A DNA stretch of 64,000 nt from Desulfobacterium sp. (GCA_030145245.1 JAQYWC010000011.1:1-64000); one strand, 5' to 3'; counted from the stretch's first letter, positions 47,283-58,665 are shown. The notes: generated by a model from the letters alone, not told the origin. Numbers and translations: made by a program.

Positions 47283-50200
47283 ATGGCAGAAAAATTAGAT
47301 TCACTGACCTTTCCCCTCCACGGCACCCGGTTGATCGAGGCCAGTGCCGGAACGGGCAAGACCTACACCATTGCGGCCCTCTATCTGCGCCTGGTGCTGG
47401 GCCATGGTGGCGAGAACGGCTTCTCAAGGGCGTTGACCCCGCCGGAGATCCTGGTGGTCACCTTTACCAATGCGGCCACCGAAGAACTCAGGGAGCGGAT
47501 CAGGAGTCGGCTTACCGAGGCGGCGGCCTTTTTCCGGGAGATTGGGGAGGGGGATGATCTCCTTGAAGGCCTTAGGGCCGACCATGATTCTGATTCCTGG
47601 CCGGCCAAGGCCATGCAGCTTGACCAGGCAGCCCAGTGGATGGATGAATCCGCCATCCACACCATCCATGCCTGGTGCCAGCGCATGCTTCGTCAGCACG
47701 CCTTTGACAGCCTCTCCCTCTTTGATCTGGAGCTGGCCCCCAGTGACCAGGATCTGCTGGAGGAGGCGGCCTGCGACTTCTGGCGCGCCGGTTTCTATCC
47801 CCGGACCGAGGCGGTGCTGTCCGAGTTTAAGGCCGTGGCCAAAATCACCACCCCCCAGGAACTTTTGAAGCAGGCCATGCCCCTGATCAATGCCGGGAAA
47901 AAGAATGGGGTCAACCCCTTTGAGATGCTTGAGCAGCGCAGACAGGCTGTTGAGGAGGCCCGCAAGGTCTGGGCGTCGGACTATAAACAGGCCGTGGACC
48001 TTGTTGTCAGCGCCCAGGCAGACAAGAGCCTGAACAACAACAAGTATCGAAAAACCTCCCTGGCCAACTGGATGGCCCAGCTGGACGCCTGGGTCAACAG
48101 CCAGGGCCCCCTGCCGGATACCCAGGTGCTGGAGAAATTTTCGACCCAGGGCCTTGCCGCCGGGGTGTCAAAGAAGAAGAGTCCCCCTGTTCATGCAGCC
48201 TATGACGCCTTTGACCAATTGAACGGGCTGTTGGAATCCCTTGATGTCAAGGAGGCCCTTGTATCCCATGCCGCATCGGAGATCAACCGCCGGGTGATGG
48301 CGGCAAAGGCCCGGCTCTCCCGCATGGGCTTCAACGATCTGCTCACCCGCCTGGGGGAGGCCCTGTCCCGGCCGGAGAGCAACCGTCTTGCCGAGGTGAT
48401 CCGTCACCAGTTTCCCGTGGCCATGATCGATGAGTTCCAGGACACTGATCCCGTTCAGTATGCCTCCTTTGGCAGCATCTATCTGGGCCAGGAGAATGCC
48501 GGCCTGTTCATGATCGGGGATCCCAAGCAGGCGATCTACGCCTTTCGCGGGGCCGACATCCACACCTATCTTACTGCCCGGCACGATACCCAGGGACGCC
48601 ACTACACCCTGGAGAAAAATTACCGCTCCACCCAGGGCATGGTGGATGCCGTGAACCAGATGTTTGACCGGGCTGCTAAATTCAGCGACGGCGCTTTTCT
48701 GTTCAAGGACGATATTCCCTTTGACAGGGTCGATGCCCAGGGACGATCCGAGGGATTCATGGTGGACGGTGATGAAGCACCCCCTGTGACCCTGTGGCAG
48801 ATGGACCAGGATGAACCCGTTGCCAAGACCGGCCCGGACGGCTATGTCGCCAGGATGGCAGAGGCCGGGGCCGGCGAGATCGTCCGGCTCCTGAACCTAG
48901 GACAGGCATCGCCTTGTGGGGCAGGATTTAAGGATCAGCAGCAGGAGAACGGTGAAATTGTCCCCCTCCGGCCGTCGGACATTGCCGTCCTGGTTCGGGA
49001 CGGCATGGAAGCCAGGGCCATTCGAAACGCCCTTGAAAAACGGCGGGTGAGGTCGGTCTACCTGTCGGACCGGGAATCGGTGTTTGACAGCCAGGAGGCG
49101 GTTTCTTTGCTCTATCTTCTCCAGGCCTGCTCCGACCCCACAAACGACCAGGTGTTGCGGACAGCCCTGGCCACCCAGGTGCTGGATCTTTCCCTTACCA
49201 CCCTTGATGGGTTGAACCGGGACGAGCTTGCCTGGGAGGCGGAACTTGAGCGGTTTAAGAAATTCCGGAATATCTGGCGCAGCCAGGGCGTGCTCCCCAT
49301 GGTGCGCACCCTGCTTGCCGACTTCAATGTGGGGGCACGGCTTTTGGCAAAGCCCTTTGGCGAACGCCAGCTGACCAATCTTCTCCACCTTGCCGAAATG
49401 ATCCAGGCCGCCGCCGCAACCCTTGACGGAGAGCAGGGGGTGATCCGGTGGCTGGCAGGCCAGATCGAGAATCCCGGCAACGGTGTTGACGACGAGATCC
49501 TGCGCCTTGAAAGCGACGAGGAACTCGTCCGGGTGGTTACAATCCATAAATCAAAAGGTTTGGAGTATCCCCTGGTGTTCCTTCCTTTTATATGCAGCTT
49601 CCGCAAGCTCACTGCCCGGAACTCTCCCATGGTCAAGTACCATGACGCCCAGGGTGAGGTCCGAATGGTGGTGAACCCGGGGGAGGAGGCGCTTGAACAG
49701 GCCGACCACGAGCGCCTGGCTGAGGATCTTCGGATGCTCTATGTTGCCCTGACCCGGCCCCGTTATGCCTGCTGGCTCGGCATCGGGGTGATGGGCAAGA
49801 CCACCAAGAAATCCGGGGAGACCACCACCCTGCACGAGTCGGGTCTGGGTTACCTGCTTTCAGGGGGTGAGATGATCGGCACGGCTGAACTCTCCCCCAT
49901 CCTCGACGATTTCAAAGGGGATTGCGGGGGCATGGCCATCAAGTCCCTTCCCGAACCGTCAACCGAGGAAGTTGCTCCTGGGGAGAAAGAGATGGAACTC
50001 TCCCAGGCCCGGGCCTTTACCGGCAAGGTTCCCCGGAACTGGCGGATCACGAGTTACTCCGGTATTCTTACCGGCGCTGCCATGCCCGAACATCAGCTTG
50101 GGACGCAGATTTCAAGTCAGCTTGGGGGACAGATTCCAAATCTGTCCCCTGTGGTTGACTCCCCGGACACCGCATCCCAGGACCAGCTCCAGGAGGCGGA

Positions 50201-51011
50201 AACCCAGCTTGGGGGACAGATTTCAAATCTGTCCCCAGTTGTTAAGGTCAATGCGCGTTCCATCCATACCTTTGCGAGGGGGCCTGAGCCCGGAACTTTT
50301 CTCCACGATATCCTGGAACGGGCGGCAACCCAGGGGTTTGACCAGACTTCATCGGACCGGGACGCCACACTTAAGCAAGTTACCCAGCTCTGCCAGCGCA
50401 GGGGATGGGAGGAGTGGACAGAGGTCCTCACCGACTGGCTCATGGACCTTGTCCGGGTGGGGCTGACCCTGCCCGGCCAGACCATGGACAATATGCAATC
50501 CATGGAACTGTCGGAACTTGACCGGGACCTGTGCCGGGCCGAGATGGAGTTCATGTTTGCGGCCCACGGGGTGTATATCCCTGTGCTGGACCGACTGGTG
50601 GGGGAGTCTGTCCTGCCCGGCCATGTCCGGCCGGTGTTAAGGGAAGACCGGGTGAACGGCATGCTCAAGGGGTTCATCGACCTTGTCTTCTGTTTTGAAG
50701 GACGCTATTTTGTCCTGGATTACAAATCCAACCACCTGGGGGATACCCAAGCCGCCTACGGCACCGAGGCCATGGCCTACGCCATGCTGGAGCATCGGTA
50801 CGATCTTCAATATGTGCTCTACACCCTGGCACTCCATCGGCTGCTCAAGGCAAGGATCCCGGACTATGATTACGACCGTGATGTGGGCGGGGTGGTCTAT
50901 CTGTTTTTGAGGGGTGTCAATGATTCGGGCCAGGGCGTTTATACCGACAAACCCTCAAAAGAGCTGATCATTTCCCTGGACCACCTGTTTCAACGAGGAG
51001 AAAATTCATGA
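47283..51011 (+). CDS. recB: Exodeoxyribonuclease V beta subunit
   Basis: RLIEASAGTGKTYTIAALYLRLVLG Walker A, MIDEFQDTDPVQY, VRVVTIHKSKGLEYPLVF, C-terminal nuclease FVLDYKSNHLG; ATG 47283 (ORF starts 47256). Confidence 0.97.
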   Translation: MAEKLDSLTFPLHGTRLIEASAGTGKTYTIAALYLRLVLGHGGENGFSRALTPPEILVVTFTNAATEELRERIRSRLTEAAAFFREIGEGDDLLEGLRADHDSDSWPAKAMQLDQAAQWMDESAIHTIHAWCQRMLRQHAFDSLSLFDLELAPSDQDLLEEAACDFWRAGFYPRTEAVLSEFKAVAKITTPQELLKQAMPLINAGKKNGVNPFEMLEQRRQAVEEARKVWASDYKQAVDLVVSAQADKSLNNNKYRKTSLANWMAQLDAWVNSQGPLPDTQVLEKFSTQGLAAGVSKKKSPPVHAAYDAFDQLNGLLESLDVKEALVSHAASEINRRVMAAKARLSRMGFNDLLTRLGEALSRPESNRLAEVIRHQFPVAMIDEFQDTDPVQYASFGSIYLGQENAGLFMIGDPKQAIYAFRGADIHTYLTARHDTQGRHYTLEKNYRSTQGMVDAVNQMFDRAAKFSDGAFLFKDDIPFDRVDAQGRSEGFMVDGDEAPPVTLWQMDQDEPVAKTGPDGYVARMAEAGAGEIVRLLNLGQASPCGAGFKDQQQENGEIVPLRPSDIAVLVRDGMEARAIRNALEKRRVRSVYLSDRESVFDSQEAVSLLYLLQACSDPTNDQVLRTALATQVLDLSLTTLDGLNRDELAWEAELERFKKFRNIWRSQGVLPMVRTLLADFNVGARLLAKPFGERQLTNLLHLAEMIQAAAATLDGEQGVIRWLAGQIENPGNGVDDEILRLESDEELVRVVTIHKSKGLEYPLVFLPFICSFRKLTARNSPMVKYHDAQGEVRMVVNPGEEALEQADHERLAEDLRMLYVALTRPRYACWLGIGVMGKTTKKSGETTTLHESGLGYLLSGGEMIGTAELSPILDDFKGDCGGMAIKSLPEPSTEEVAPGEKEMELSQARAFTGKVPRNWRITSYSGILTGAAMPEHQLGTQISSQLGGQIPNLSPVVDSPDTASQDQLQEAETQLGGQISNLSPVVKVNARSIHTFARGPEPGTFLHDILERAATQGFDQTSSDRDATLKQVTQLCQRRGWEEWTEVLTDWLMDLVRVGLTLPGQTMDNMQSMELSELDRDLCRAEMEFMFAAHGVYIPVLDRLVGESVLPGHVRPVLREDRVNGMLKGFIDLVFCFEGRYFVLDYKSNHLGDTQAAYGTEAMAYAMLEHRYDLQYVLYTLALHRLLKARIPDYDYDRDVGGVVYLFLRGVNDSGQGVYTDKPSKELIISLDHLFQRGENS
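50093..50236. repeat. In-frame palindromic repeat insertion in recB (two full copies 50125..50149 and 50212..50236, one degenerate at about 50093..50116)
   Basis: ggggacagattccaaatctgtcccc and ggggacagatttcaaatctgtcccc, each preceded by cagcttg; encodes QLGTQISSQLGGQIPNLSPVV...QLGGQISNLSPVV. Confidence 0.9.
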
Positions 51012-53005
51012 TGACCACCGCTGATTTTTTTGACCTGGTTCAGACCTGGACGGCCCGGGGGTGGTTGCGGCCCCTTGACGGTGCCTTTGTGATGTTTTTA
51101 AGCCGGCAGGAACCCACCGCCGCTCCCCTGGTGCTGCTGGGGGCGGCCCTTGCCAGCCATCAGCTTGGCCGTGGACATATCTGCCTGGATCTTGCCGGGG
51201 CCCTGAAAGATCCAGATGCCACCCTTTCCCTTCCCCCCGAAGGCGAGACTGGGGAGGAGTTGCCCTTGAAACCCTCGGAGGTGCTTTGCAACATTTCGGA
51301 GGAACAATGGGCCCACAGCCTTGGGGAGTCTTCCCTTGTGGGGGCGGATGCGGGCAATTCTCCCCTGGTGATGAACCAGGGCCGCCTTTACCTTCGCCGT
51401 TACTGGCACTATACCCAACGGGTGGCCGAAGAGATCCTCGGCCGGGTGGGTGGGGAACTGCCCGTGCCCGGCAACCTGGAAGCGCGCCTTGACGAACTTT
51501 TTGCCGGGTTGAGGGGGCCGGAAGAAAAGGATAAGCGCGTGATCCATTGGCAGAGCGTTGCCGCCGCCGTTGCCGCAACCAGTGCCTTCAGCGTGATTTC
51601 CGGTGGGCCCGGCACCGGAAAAACCACCACTGTGGTGCAGCTTCTGGGGCTCCTCCAGGGACTTGCCATGGAAGAGGGCAAGCCATTGCGGATTCGCCTT
51701 GCAGCACCCACGGGCAAAGCTGCGGCAAGGCTTACGGAATCCATCAGCACGGCCATTGGCAGGCTACCGGAAGCGATCCAGGCAAAGATCTCCACGGATG
51801 TTTCAACCCTCCACCGGTTGCTGGGCACCCGTCCCGATTCCCGTGGGTTTAAGCACAACCGGAACAACCCCCTCCATGTGGACCTTCTGGTGGTGGACGA
51901 GGCCTCCATGATCGACCTTGAGATGATGGACGCCCTGCTGGGGGCCCTGCCGTCAAAGGCCCGGCTCATCCTCCTTGGGGACAAGGACCAGCTCGCCTCG
52001 GTGGAGGCGGGGTCTGTGCTTGGAGACCTGTGCGCCAATGCCATGAATCCCTGCTACCGGCCTGAAACCGTTGCCTGGCTGCAGCAAGCCACCGGCTATG
52101 GGTTGTCGTCCTATTCAGGGCCGGGCAGTGATCTTGACCAGCAGATCGTTGTCTTGAGAAAGAGCCATAGGTTCGGTGAAAAGAGCGGCATCGGCGCCCT
52201 TGCCCGGTCTGTAAATATGGGGGACAGGGAGCAGGTGAACGATGTGTGGAACCAAGGCTTTTCCGATATCTCCCGCCTTGGGATAAATTCCTGTGAAGAC
52301 AGCGGGTTCCGGCGGCTGGTGCTGGACGGTAACCCAAAGGCGTTTGCCAAAAGTAAGGTCAAACCGGTGGGGTACCGGGCCTATCTCGAGATAATTGCCA
52401 AGGGACCCGGAGAGTGGGAGTCGGAGACCGCCTGGCTCAGGGAGGTTCTTTCCAGCTTTAACCGCTTCCAGCTGTTGACCCCCCTTCGAAAGGGGGACTG
52501 GGGTGTTGAGGGACTCAATACAACCACCGCCCGCATCCTTTATAAAGCCGGACTGATCCGGGCCACCCAGGGGTGGTATCCGGGCCGCCCGGTCCTTGTC
52601 ACCCGCAACGATTACAGCCTGGGGCTGATGAACGGGGATATCGGCATCGTCCTTGAAGTGACGGATGAGCGGAATCCGGAAAACCGGGGACTGAGGGTGG
52701 TCTTTCCCATGGCCGACGGTTCGTTGAAACGGGTGCTGCCCTCCCGGCTTGGGGAGGTGGAAACCGTCTATGCCATGACCGTGCATAAATCCCAGGGGTC
52801 TGAGTTTGATCACACGGCCCTGGTGCTGCCGGACACCATGAGTCCGGTGCTGACCCGGGAGCTGGTTTACACCGGGATCACCCGTGCCCGCTCCTGGTTT
52901 ACCCTGGCAAGCCCGTCCGTCGGTCTTCTGGCCGCAGCGGTTGAGCAGCGTACCCACAGGGCCTCGGGCCTTGGTGCAAAATTGGGGTCAGGCCCGGCTT
53001 ATTAG
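51008..53005 (+). CDS. recD: Exodeoxyribonuclease V alpha subunit
   Basis: 665 aa; SVISGGPGTGKTTTVVQLLGLL, LLVVDEASMIDLEMM, YAMTVHKSQGSEFDHTALVLP. Confidence 0.97.
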   Translation: MMTTADFFDLVQTWTARGWLRPLDGAFVMFLSRQEPTAAPLVLLGAALASHQLGRGHICLDLAGALKDPDATLSLPPEGETGEELPLKPSEVLCNISEEQWAHSLGESSLVGADAGNSPLVMNQGRLYLRRYWHYTQRVAEEILGRVGGELPVPGNLEARLDELFAGLRGPEEKDKRVIHWQSVAAAVAATSAFSVISGGPGTGKTTTVVQLLGLLQGLAMEEGKPLRIRLAAPTGKAAARLTESISTAIGRLPEAIQAKISTDVSTLHRLLGTRPDSRGFKHNRNNPLHVDLLVVDEASMIDLEMMDALLGALPSKARLILLGDKDQLASVEAGSVLGDLCANAMNPCYRPETVAWLQQATGYGLSSYSGPGSDLDQQIVVLRKSHRFGEKSGIGALARSVNMGDREQVNDVWNQGFSDISRLGINSCEDSGFRRLVLDGNPKAFAKSKVKPVGYRAYLEIIAKGPGEWESETAWLREVLSSFNRFQLLTPLRKGDWGVEGLNTTTARILYKAGLIRATQGWYPGRPVLVTRNDYSLGLMNGDIGIVLEVTDERNPENRGLRVVFPMADGSLKRVLPSRLGEVETVYAMTVHKSQGSEFDHTALVLPDTMSPVLTRELVYTGITRARSWFTLASPSVGLLAAAVEQRTHRASGLGAKLGSGPAY

Positions 53006-53177
53006 CTTATTTATAGTTGGAGTTAGACTTAGCTTATATAATGGTCTGACCCCGTATGATATGTTTAACCCACATATGGTTCGTATGATGTAAGCTAAGA
53101 GCTAAGTCTGACCCCGTCTGGTTCGTCTGCCCCCGTATGGTGGTATAAGTTTGACGCCGTAATACATAATAAATGAA

Positions 53178-54884
53178 ATGAAAGTTACCATGGATACTAA
53201 CCACAACTCCGTACAGGAACGTTACCTTTCGCTCTTCCAGGAGGTGACCCACACCCTCACCTCCACCTTTGATGTTGAGACCGTGCTCAACCTCATCGTT
53301 GAAAAAATCCCAACGGTCCTGGGGCTGGATGCTGCCACGGTGAGACTTCTCGATCCCCATGACAACAGGCTTCAGCTGGTTGCCGCCCACGGCCTGGGCC
53401 GGGAATATTTAAACCGGGGACCCATTGATGCCGAAAAGAGCGTGATCACTGCCCTGACCGGAAAGCCCGTGGCTGTTCTGGATGCAACAACGGATCCTTG
53501 CAACCTCTACTCCAGGTACGCCCGCAAGGAAGGGGTCAAAAGCATTCTTGTCACCCCCATCGTGTTCCAGGAGCAGGTACGTGGGGTGCTCCGCTTGATC
53601 TCAAGAACTCCCCGCAGGTTTAAAAAGAGCGAGATCGCCTTTGTCAAAGCATTGGCCGAACAGTGCGGCATTGCCATTGAAAACGCAAGGATCCATGGCG
53701 ACAATATGCGTCAGCTCAGCTATTTCAAGACCCTTAACGAGATCGGCAAGGCTATCAATTCAACCCTCCAGCTCGATGAGGTCCTGGACATGATCGTTAA
53801 AGAGCTTCCCCGGGTCATGGAGCTGAAAGGGTGCTCCATACGCCTGCTCGATCCTGTCTCCGGCCGTCTGCAACTGATGGCTTCCTCCGGGCTGAGCCAA
53901 TGCTACCTTGAGCGGGGCAGCATTGATGACGACATCTCCACCCGGCATACCCTCAGGGGAGAGTCGGTGTTTATCTTCGATGCCGCCCGGGATCCGAGGA
54001 TCAGGTACCCTGAAGAGACACGGCTTGAAGGGGTGGGAAGTATCCTTGCCATTCCCATTGTGGTGGAAAAGAAGATCATTGGCATCCTGAGGCTACTGAC
54101 CTCCCAGCAACGAAGGTTTACCGATGCCGAAGTCAGCTTTGCCAGGGCCATTGGTGAGCAGGGGGGGATTGCCATCCGCAACTCCATTAACTTTGAGAAA
54201 AAAATGGCTTTGGTGGCCCAGCTGGAGCGCCACGAGCAGTTTCTCCAGAACATTTTTGACGGGCTCAAGGCCGACCTCTTTGTGCTGGACAGTGACTACA
54301 GGATCGTTATGGTCAACAAGGTGTTTTTAAAAAACCATGCCATGGAGGAGTCCCAGGTGATCGGCAGGCATTTTGACAAGATTCTCAGGATCGGTGAATC
54401 CAGGGAGAAGCTGTTGAGACGATTGCAGCGGGGAGTCAAAACCGTCTCCTTTACCCGAAAGGTGGTGGATGATACGGGCGAGTTCTACCTGGAGGTGATG
54501 GCCACCCCCATGTACCGGCATCATGACGACGCCCAGATCGACTTTATCATCGGAACCATCCGGGACATCACCGACCATGTGCGGTTGAGAAAGGAGCTGC
54601 GCAACAGGGAAAGGCTCCAGGGTGTCGTGGAGATGGCCGGCACCGTGGCCCATGAATTGAACAATCCCCTGGCCATTGTTCTTTCGGCGGCAAGGCTCAT
54701 GAAAAAGGATCTCCAGGTATCGGGACAGAGCCTGGATGATCTTGAGATCATCACCCGGAATCTCGACAGGCTGTCTGTTCTGATAGGCAGGATGACCCGT
54801 ATCACTGAGTACAAGTCTAAACGCTATCTCCCCGGCGTGGACATCATCGACATGGACACGGCCTGCGGCACCAAAAAAGCCTGA
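53178..54884 (+). CDS. GAF-GAF-PAS protein ending in HisKA (phosphoacceptor) domain, no HATPase
   Basis: 568 aa; two GAF repeats, PAS (LFVLDSDYRIVMVNKVFL), H-box GTVAHELNNPLAI; ends ITEYKSKRYLPGVDIIDMDTACGTKKA* with no N/G boxes. Confidence 0.85.
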   Translation: MKVTMDTNHNSVQERYLSLFQEVTHTLTSTFDVETVLNLIVEKIPTVLGLDAATVRLLDPHDNRLQLVAAHGLGREYLNRGPIDAEKSVITALTGKPVAVLDATTDPCNLYSRYARKEGVKSILVTPIVFQEQVRGVLRLISRTPRRFKKSEIAFVKALAEQCGIAIENARIHGDNMRQLSYFKTLNEIGKAINSTLQLDEVLDMIVKELPRVMELKGCSIRLLDPVSGRLQLMASSGLSQCYLERGSIDDDISTRHTLRGESVFIFDAARDPRIRYPEETRLEGVGSILAIPIVVEKKIIGILRLLTSQQRRFTDAEVSFARAIGEQGGIAIRNSINFEKKMALVAQLERHEQFLQNIFDGLKADLFVLDSDYRIVMVNKVFLKNHAMEESQVIGRHFDKILRIGESREKLLRRLQRGVKTVSFTRKVVDDTGEFYLEVMATPMYRHHDDAQIDFIIGTIRDITDHVRLRKELRNRERLQGVVEMAGTVAHELNNPLAIVLSAARLMKKDLQVSGQSLDDLEIITRNLDRLSVLIGRMTRITEYKSKRYLPGVDIIDMDTACGTKKA

Positions 54885-54908
54885 CCCATCCTTATCCATT
54901 GCCGGGAG

Positions 54909-55514
54909 TTATTTTTTGACCGGGGGCTCAGGTTTTTTCTTAAGGGATAGTAAACCTGTTTTCAGGTTTGCCATGGTTTCTCCGATTTCAGGAATCAGCA
55001 GGGATGTGTATTCAAAACAGCTGGAAAAGATGACCAGGGTGGGTAAAAGCGCCAGAAAATATCCCTGCCTGAACGATATTGCCAGTTGGGCCTGGTAAAG
55101 GTTCCATCCTGCCAGGGCCGCCAGGGGAAGACCGAACAGGGCTATTTTTACGATTCGGCCCCTGGGTTCGTACAGGTAGGATGTGATATGGAAGAGCCGC
55201 AGCACCCCACAGGCGATACAGCATGAGCTGAACGGCACCCAGGTCAGGCCAAGGCACAGGCGGACAATGTCCTGGGAGAGAAAATCAGAGATCATCCGTG
55301 AACGTTCCCCGTAAACCTGAAAATAGTGCTCACCGACCGGCGTGTGCTGATAATTGGTCCAGAACATCTTGGTCAGAATCAAAATTCCGAAAATCCCGGC
55401 AGCAACAAAAAGAAGCAGGAAAAACGCCCTCATGGCAACATCCGTCAGGGTTGATCCATAGCTGTACAGAGGTGTTCTTTTAATAAACTGAAGTTTTTTG
55501 ATCCATGACAACAT
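54909..55514 (-). CDS. Hypothetical multi-pass membrane protein
   Basis: 201 aa, about 4 hydrophobic segments. Confidence 0.65.
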   Translation of the reverse strand: MLSWIKKLQFIKRTPLYSYGSTLTDVAMRAFFLLLFVAAGIFGILILTKMFWTNYQHTPVGEHYFQVYGERSRMISDFLSQDIVRLCLGLTWVPFSSCCIACGVLRLFHITSYLYEPRGRIVKIALFGLPLAALAGWNLYQAQLAISFRQGYFLALLPTLVIFSSCFEYTSLLIPEIGETMANLKTGLLSLKKKPEPPVKK

Positions 55515-55748
55515 GGTGATTATTCCCCTTTGGTTACAGGTTAATTTCCCTTGTTGATTTTACGACCAGTGATTTGGAAGGTAGCATTTTCAGAAAGTCC
55601 CGAAAAGAATAAAATCTCCGTGTAATTTTCTCTTTTCATGCCGGGTGTTTTATGCTTTAAAGACTGTCATGGAAAAAAAAGCTTTTCTATTTTGTTCCGG
55701 CTGCACCCCTTCTGACATATCTGCATTTAAATATTCCTGGAGCATGGG

Positions 55749-58562
55749 ATGAAGAAACCAAAGAGCCTGATTAATGTTTATATCTATAGTATCGCCCTGT
55801 TTGCACTGCTCTTTGTTGTCTTTTTCGGTTCCCTTGAGGTGGTTGAAAAACTTCACCACCTTAAGACGGAATCCGTTGCGATCAGGAACGATTATCTGGC
55901 ATCGAAAAAACAGACCCTCCGGTCGGAGGTGGAATCGGCGCTCTCCTACATTGAGCATAAAAAATCCCAGGCCCACGAGCGCCTTAAAAGGGAGGTTAAG
56001 TCCAGGACCCTGGAGGCCCATGCCGTGGCTTCCCATATCTATGAAGCCAACAAGCACTCAGCCCCTTTGGAAACCATAAAAACCCAGATCCATGACGCGT
56101 TGTTTGCCGCCACCTGGGACCGGGGACGGGGCTATTATTTTGCCGAGGACATGGCCGGATTTGAACGGATAAACCGCAACAACCCTGAACTTGAGGGGGT
56201 GAATATCATCGGTTTAAAGGACGGCCGGGGGAATTTTCTTGTTGCGGATATCCTTGAGACCGCACGATCCAAAACCGGGGAAGGGTTTGTCTCCTATGAT
56301 TGGAACAAGCCTGCAAACCCTGGGGAAGAAGCTCACAAGATCTCCTATGTTAAATATTTCAAGCCCCTTGGCTGGGTCATCGGCAACGGTAAATACCTGG
56401 TTGACGAAGAGGCTGAGATCAAGGAGGAGATCCTTGCCCGGATCAGAAAAATAAAGGGCAAAGACGGTAACTACATCTTTGCCGCCACCTGGAAGGGATT
56501 CGTTCTGGCGGGTCCGAGTGCCGGGGATAACCTGATCCACCTTAAAGATCCCAATGGCGTACCCATTGTCCGGGAGTTGATCCGGGTGTCAAAATCCGGG
56601 GGTGGGTTTGTCTCCTATGAGGTCCCGCCCGGGGATGGACAACCCTGGTCCCAGAAGCTCTCCTATGCCGTGGGCATTCCGGAATGGGAGTGGTATGTGG
56701 GAACCGGCCTTTTTGTGGACGACATGGAAAAAGCCATTGTTCAACTGCAGAAAAAGACCCGGACCAACATCAAGGTATTTTTTATTCATCTCTTTATCGT
56801 TCTTGGCGTCATCTGTGTTCTCATCTGCCTGTTTGTTCACTTTTTCGCCGTCCGGCTCAAGAACAACCTCGACATGTTCACGGGTTTTTTTGAGAAAGCC
56901 GCGACCCAGGGGTTAAGCATCGATCCGGACACGGTCCATTTCAGCGAGTTTCGCTCCCTTGCAAGGTCGGCCAACACAATGGTGGAGCAACGTCAGATCG
57001 CCTGGAACTCCCTTGAAAAGAGCGAGGCGGCTTCCAGGGCCAGTGAAGAGAAATCCCGCGCCCTGTTTGAACTGGAATCAGATGCCATCTTCCTGATTGA
57101 TAAAGAAAAGGGAAATATCCTTGAAATGAACGGTGCTGCCGCCTGTCTTTACGGATACAGCAGGCAGGAGCTCGTGGGGATGAGAAACACCGACCTTTCG
57201 ACAGAACCGGAAAAGACCCGGCAGGCCACCCTTGACCAAGAGGTGGCGATTCCCATTCGATACCATCGGAAAAAGGATGGAACCGTCTTCCCCGTGGAGA
57301 TCACAGCGAGTCACATCATCTGGAACGGCAGGGAGGCCCTTATCTCAGCGGTACGGGATATCAGTTTTCGAATGGAGAGCGAGAAACACCGGGCACGGCT
57401 GGAGGAGCAGCTGCACCAGGCCCAGCGAATGGAGGCCCTTGGCACCCTGGCCGGAGGCATCGCCCACGATTTCAACAACCTTTTGATGGGGATACAGGGG
57501 TGTGCCTGTCTGGTGCAGAACCAAATGGGTGACGCCAACCCCTACGGTAAAAAGCTCAAGGCGATCCAGGACCATGTCCGGGACGGCGCAGGTCTTACCA
57601 AGCAACTCCTTGGTTTTGCCCGGGAGGGAAATTATGAGGTCAAGCCCGTTGACCTGAACGAATTGATCGGCCATAGCGTCCATCTGTTCGGAAGCGCCAG
57701 AAAAGAGATCCCCATTGTTGAACTCTATGGAGACGATCTCTGGGCTGTGGAGACGGACACAGGCCAGATGAAGCAGGTGCTGCTGAACCTTTTCGTCAAT
57801 GCATGGCAGGCCATGGAAGGGGGCGGGGTATTGAGCCTCAGGACCGACAACCTGATCCTTGAAGAGGAACCCGCCGATACTTTGGGTCTGAAGCCCGGTC
57901 CCCATGTGCTTATTACGATTTCAGACTCGGGTTGCGGCATGGATGAGGCCACAAGACAGAGAATATTCGAGCCGTTTTTTACCACCAAAACCATGGGCAG
58001 GGGAACCGGATTGGGCCTTGCCTCAGTATATGGAATCATCAGAAGCCACAAGGGAATGATCACGGTCCAAAGCGAAAAGGGCAGGGGAACCACCTTTTTT
58101 ATCCACCTTCCCGCCTCAGAATCCAAGCCTCCAACAGAGATCCAGGCGCCTCCGGAATTGTTGAAGGGGACAGGGACCGTTCTTTTTGTCGATGATGAAG
58201 AGATGGTTCTGGAAATCGGGGAGGAGATGCTGGAGAGTCTCGGTTACCGGACTTTGACGGCCAGGAACGGTAAAGAGGCCGTGGCTCTTTTTGAAGCCGA
58301 CAGCCCTGGGATAGATCTTGTGATTCTGGATATGGTGATGCCCGGAATGAACTCAAAAGAGGTGTTTAAACGCCTGAGAACCTTGGACCCCAAGGCCAAG
58401 GTGCTGCTTTCCAGCGGTTACAGCATCAAGGGGCAGGCCAGCGATATCATGGATCAAGGCTGCAATGGCTTTTTGCAAAAACCGTTCACCCTGGAGATCC
58501 TGTCCGGAAAAATCCGGGAGATACTGGATGACGCGGAAACGCCTACGGGAACAAAAGCGTAG
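55749..58562 (+). CDS. Cache-PAS hybrid sensor histidine kinase with receiver domain
   Basis: 937 aa; TM-Cache repeats ([35 protein letters not shown]), [16 protein letters not shown]-box, [12 protein letters not shown], receiver [10 protein letters not shown]. Confidence 0.94.
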   Translation: MKKPKSLINVYIYSIALFALLFVVFFGSLEVVEKLHHLKTESVAIRNDYLASKKQTLRSEVESALSYIEHKKSQAHERLKREVKSRTLEAHAVASHIYEANKHSAPLETIKTQIHDALFAATWDRGRGYYFAEDMAGFERINRNNPELEGVNIIGLKDGRGNFLVADILETARSKTGEGFVSYDWNKPANPGEEAHKISYVKYFKPLGWVIGNGKYLVDEEAEIKEEILARIRKIKGKDGNYIFAATWKGFVLAGPSAGDNLIHLKDPNGVPIVRELIRVSKSGGGFVSYEVPPGDGQPWSQKLSYAVGIPEWEWYVGTGLFVDDMEKAIVQLQKKTRTNIKVFFIHLFIVLGVICVLICLFVHFFAVRLKNNLDMFTGFFEKAATQGLSIDPDTVHFSEFRSLARSANTMVEQRQIAWNSLEKSEAASRASEEKSRALFELESDAIFLIDKEKGNILEMNGAAACLYGYSRQELVGMRNTDLSTEPEKTRQATLDQEVAIPIRYHRKKDGTVFPVEITASHIIWNGREALISAVRDISFRMESEKHRARLEEQLHQAQRMEALGTLAGGIAHDFNNLLMGIQGCACLVQNQMGDANPYGKKLKAIQDHVRDGAGLTKQLLGFAREGNYEVKPVDLNELIGHSVHLFGSARKEIPIVELYGDDLWAVETDTGQMKQVLLNLFVNAWQAMEGGGVLSLRTDNLILEEEPADTLGLKPGPHVLITISDSGCGMDEATRQRIFEPFFTTKTMGRGTGLGLASVYGIIRSHKGMITVQSEKGRGTTFFIHLPASESKPPTEIQAPPELLKGTGTVLFVDDEEMVLEIGEEMLESLGYRTLTARNGKEAVALFEADSPGIDLVILDMVMPGMNSKEVFKRLRTLDPKAKVLLSSGYSIKGQASDIMDQGCNGFLQKPFTLEILSGKIREILDDAETPTGTKA

Positions 58563-58665
58563 AACCATTCCTTTTGAAATTCAATTGTCAATTGCCGGGC
58601 TGCTTACATAGGGTGTGTTTTTTCGGTGGGGTTGGTTAAACTTGTTTTGAATTCATAGGGTCTGG

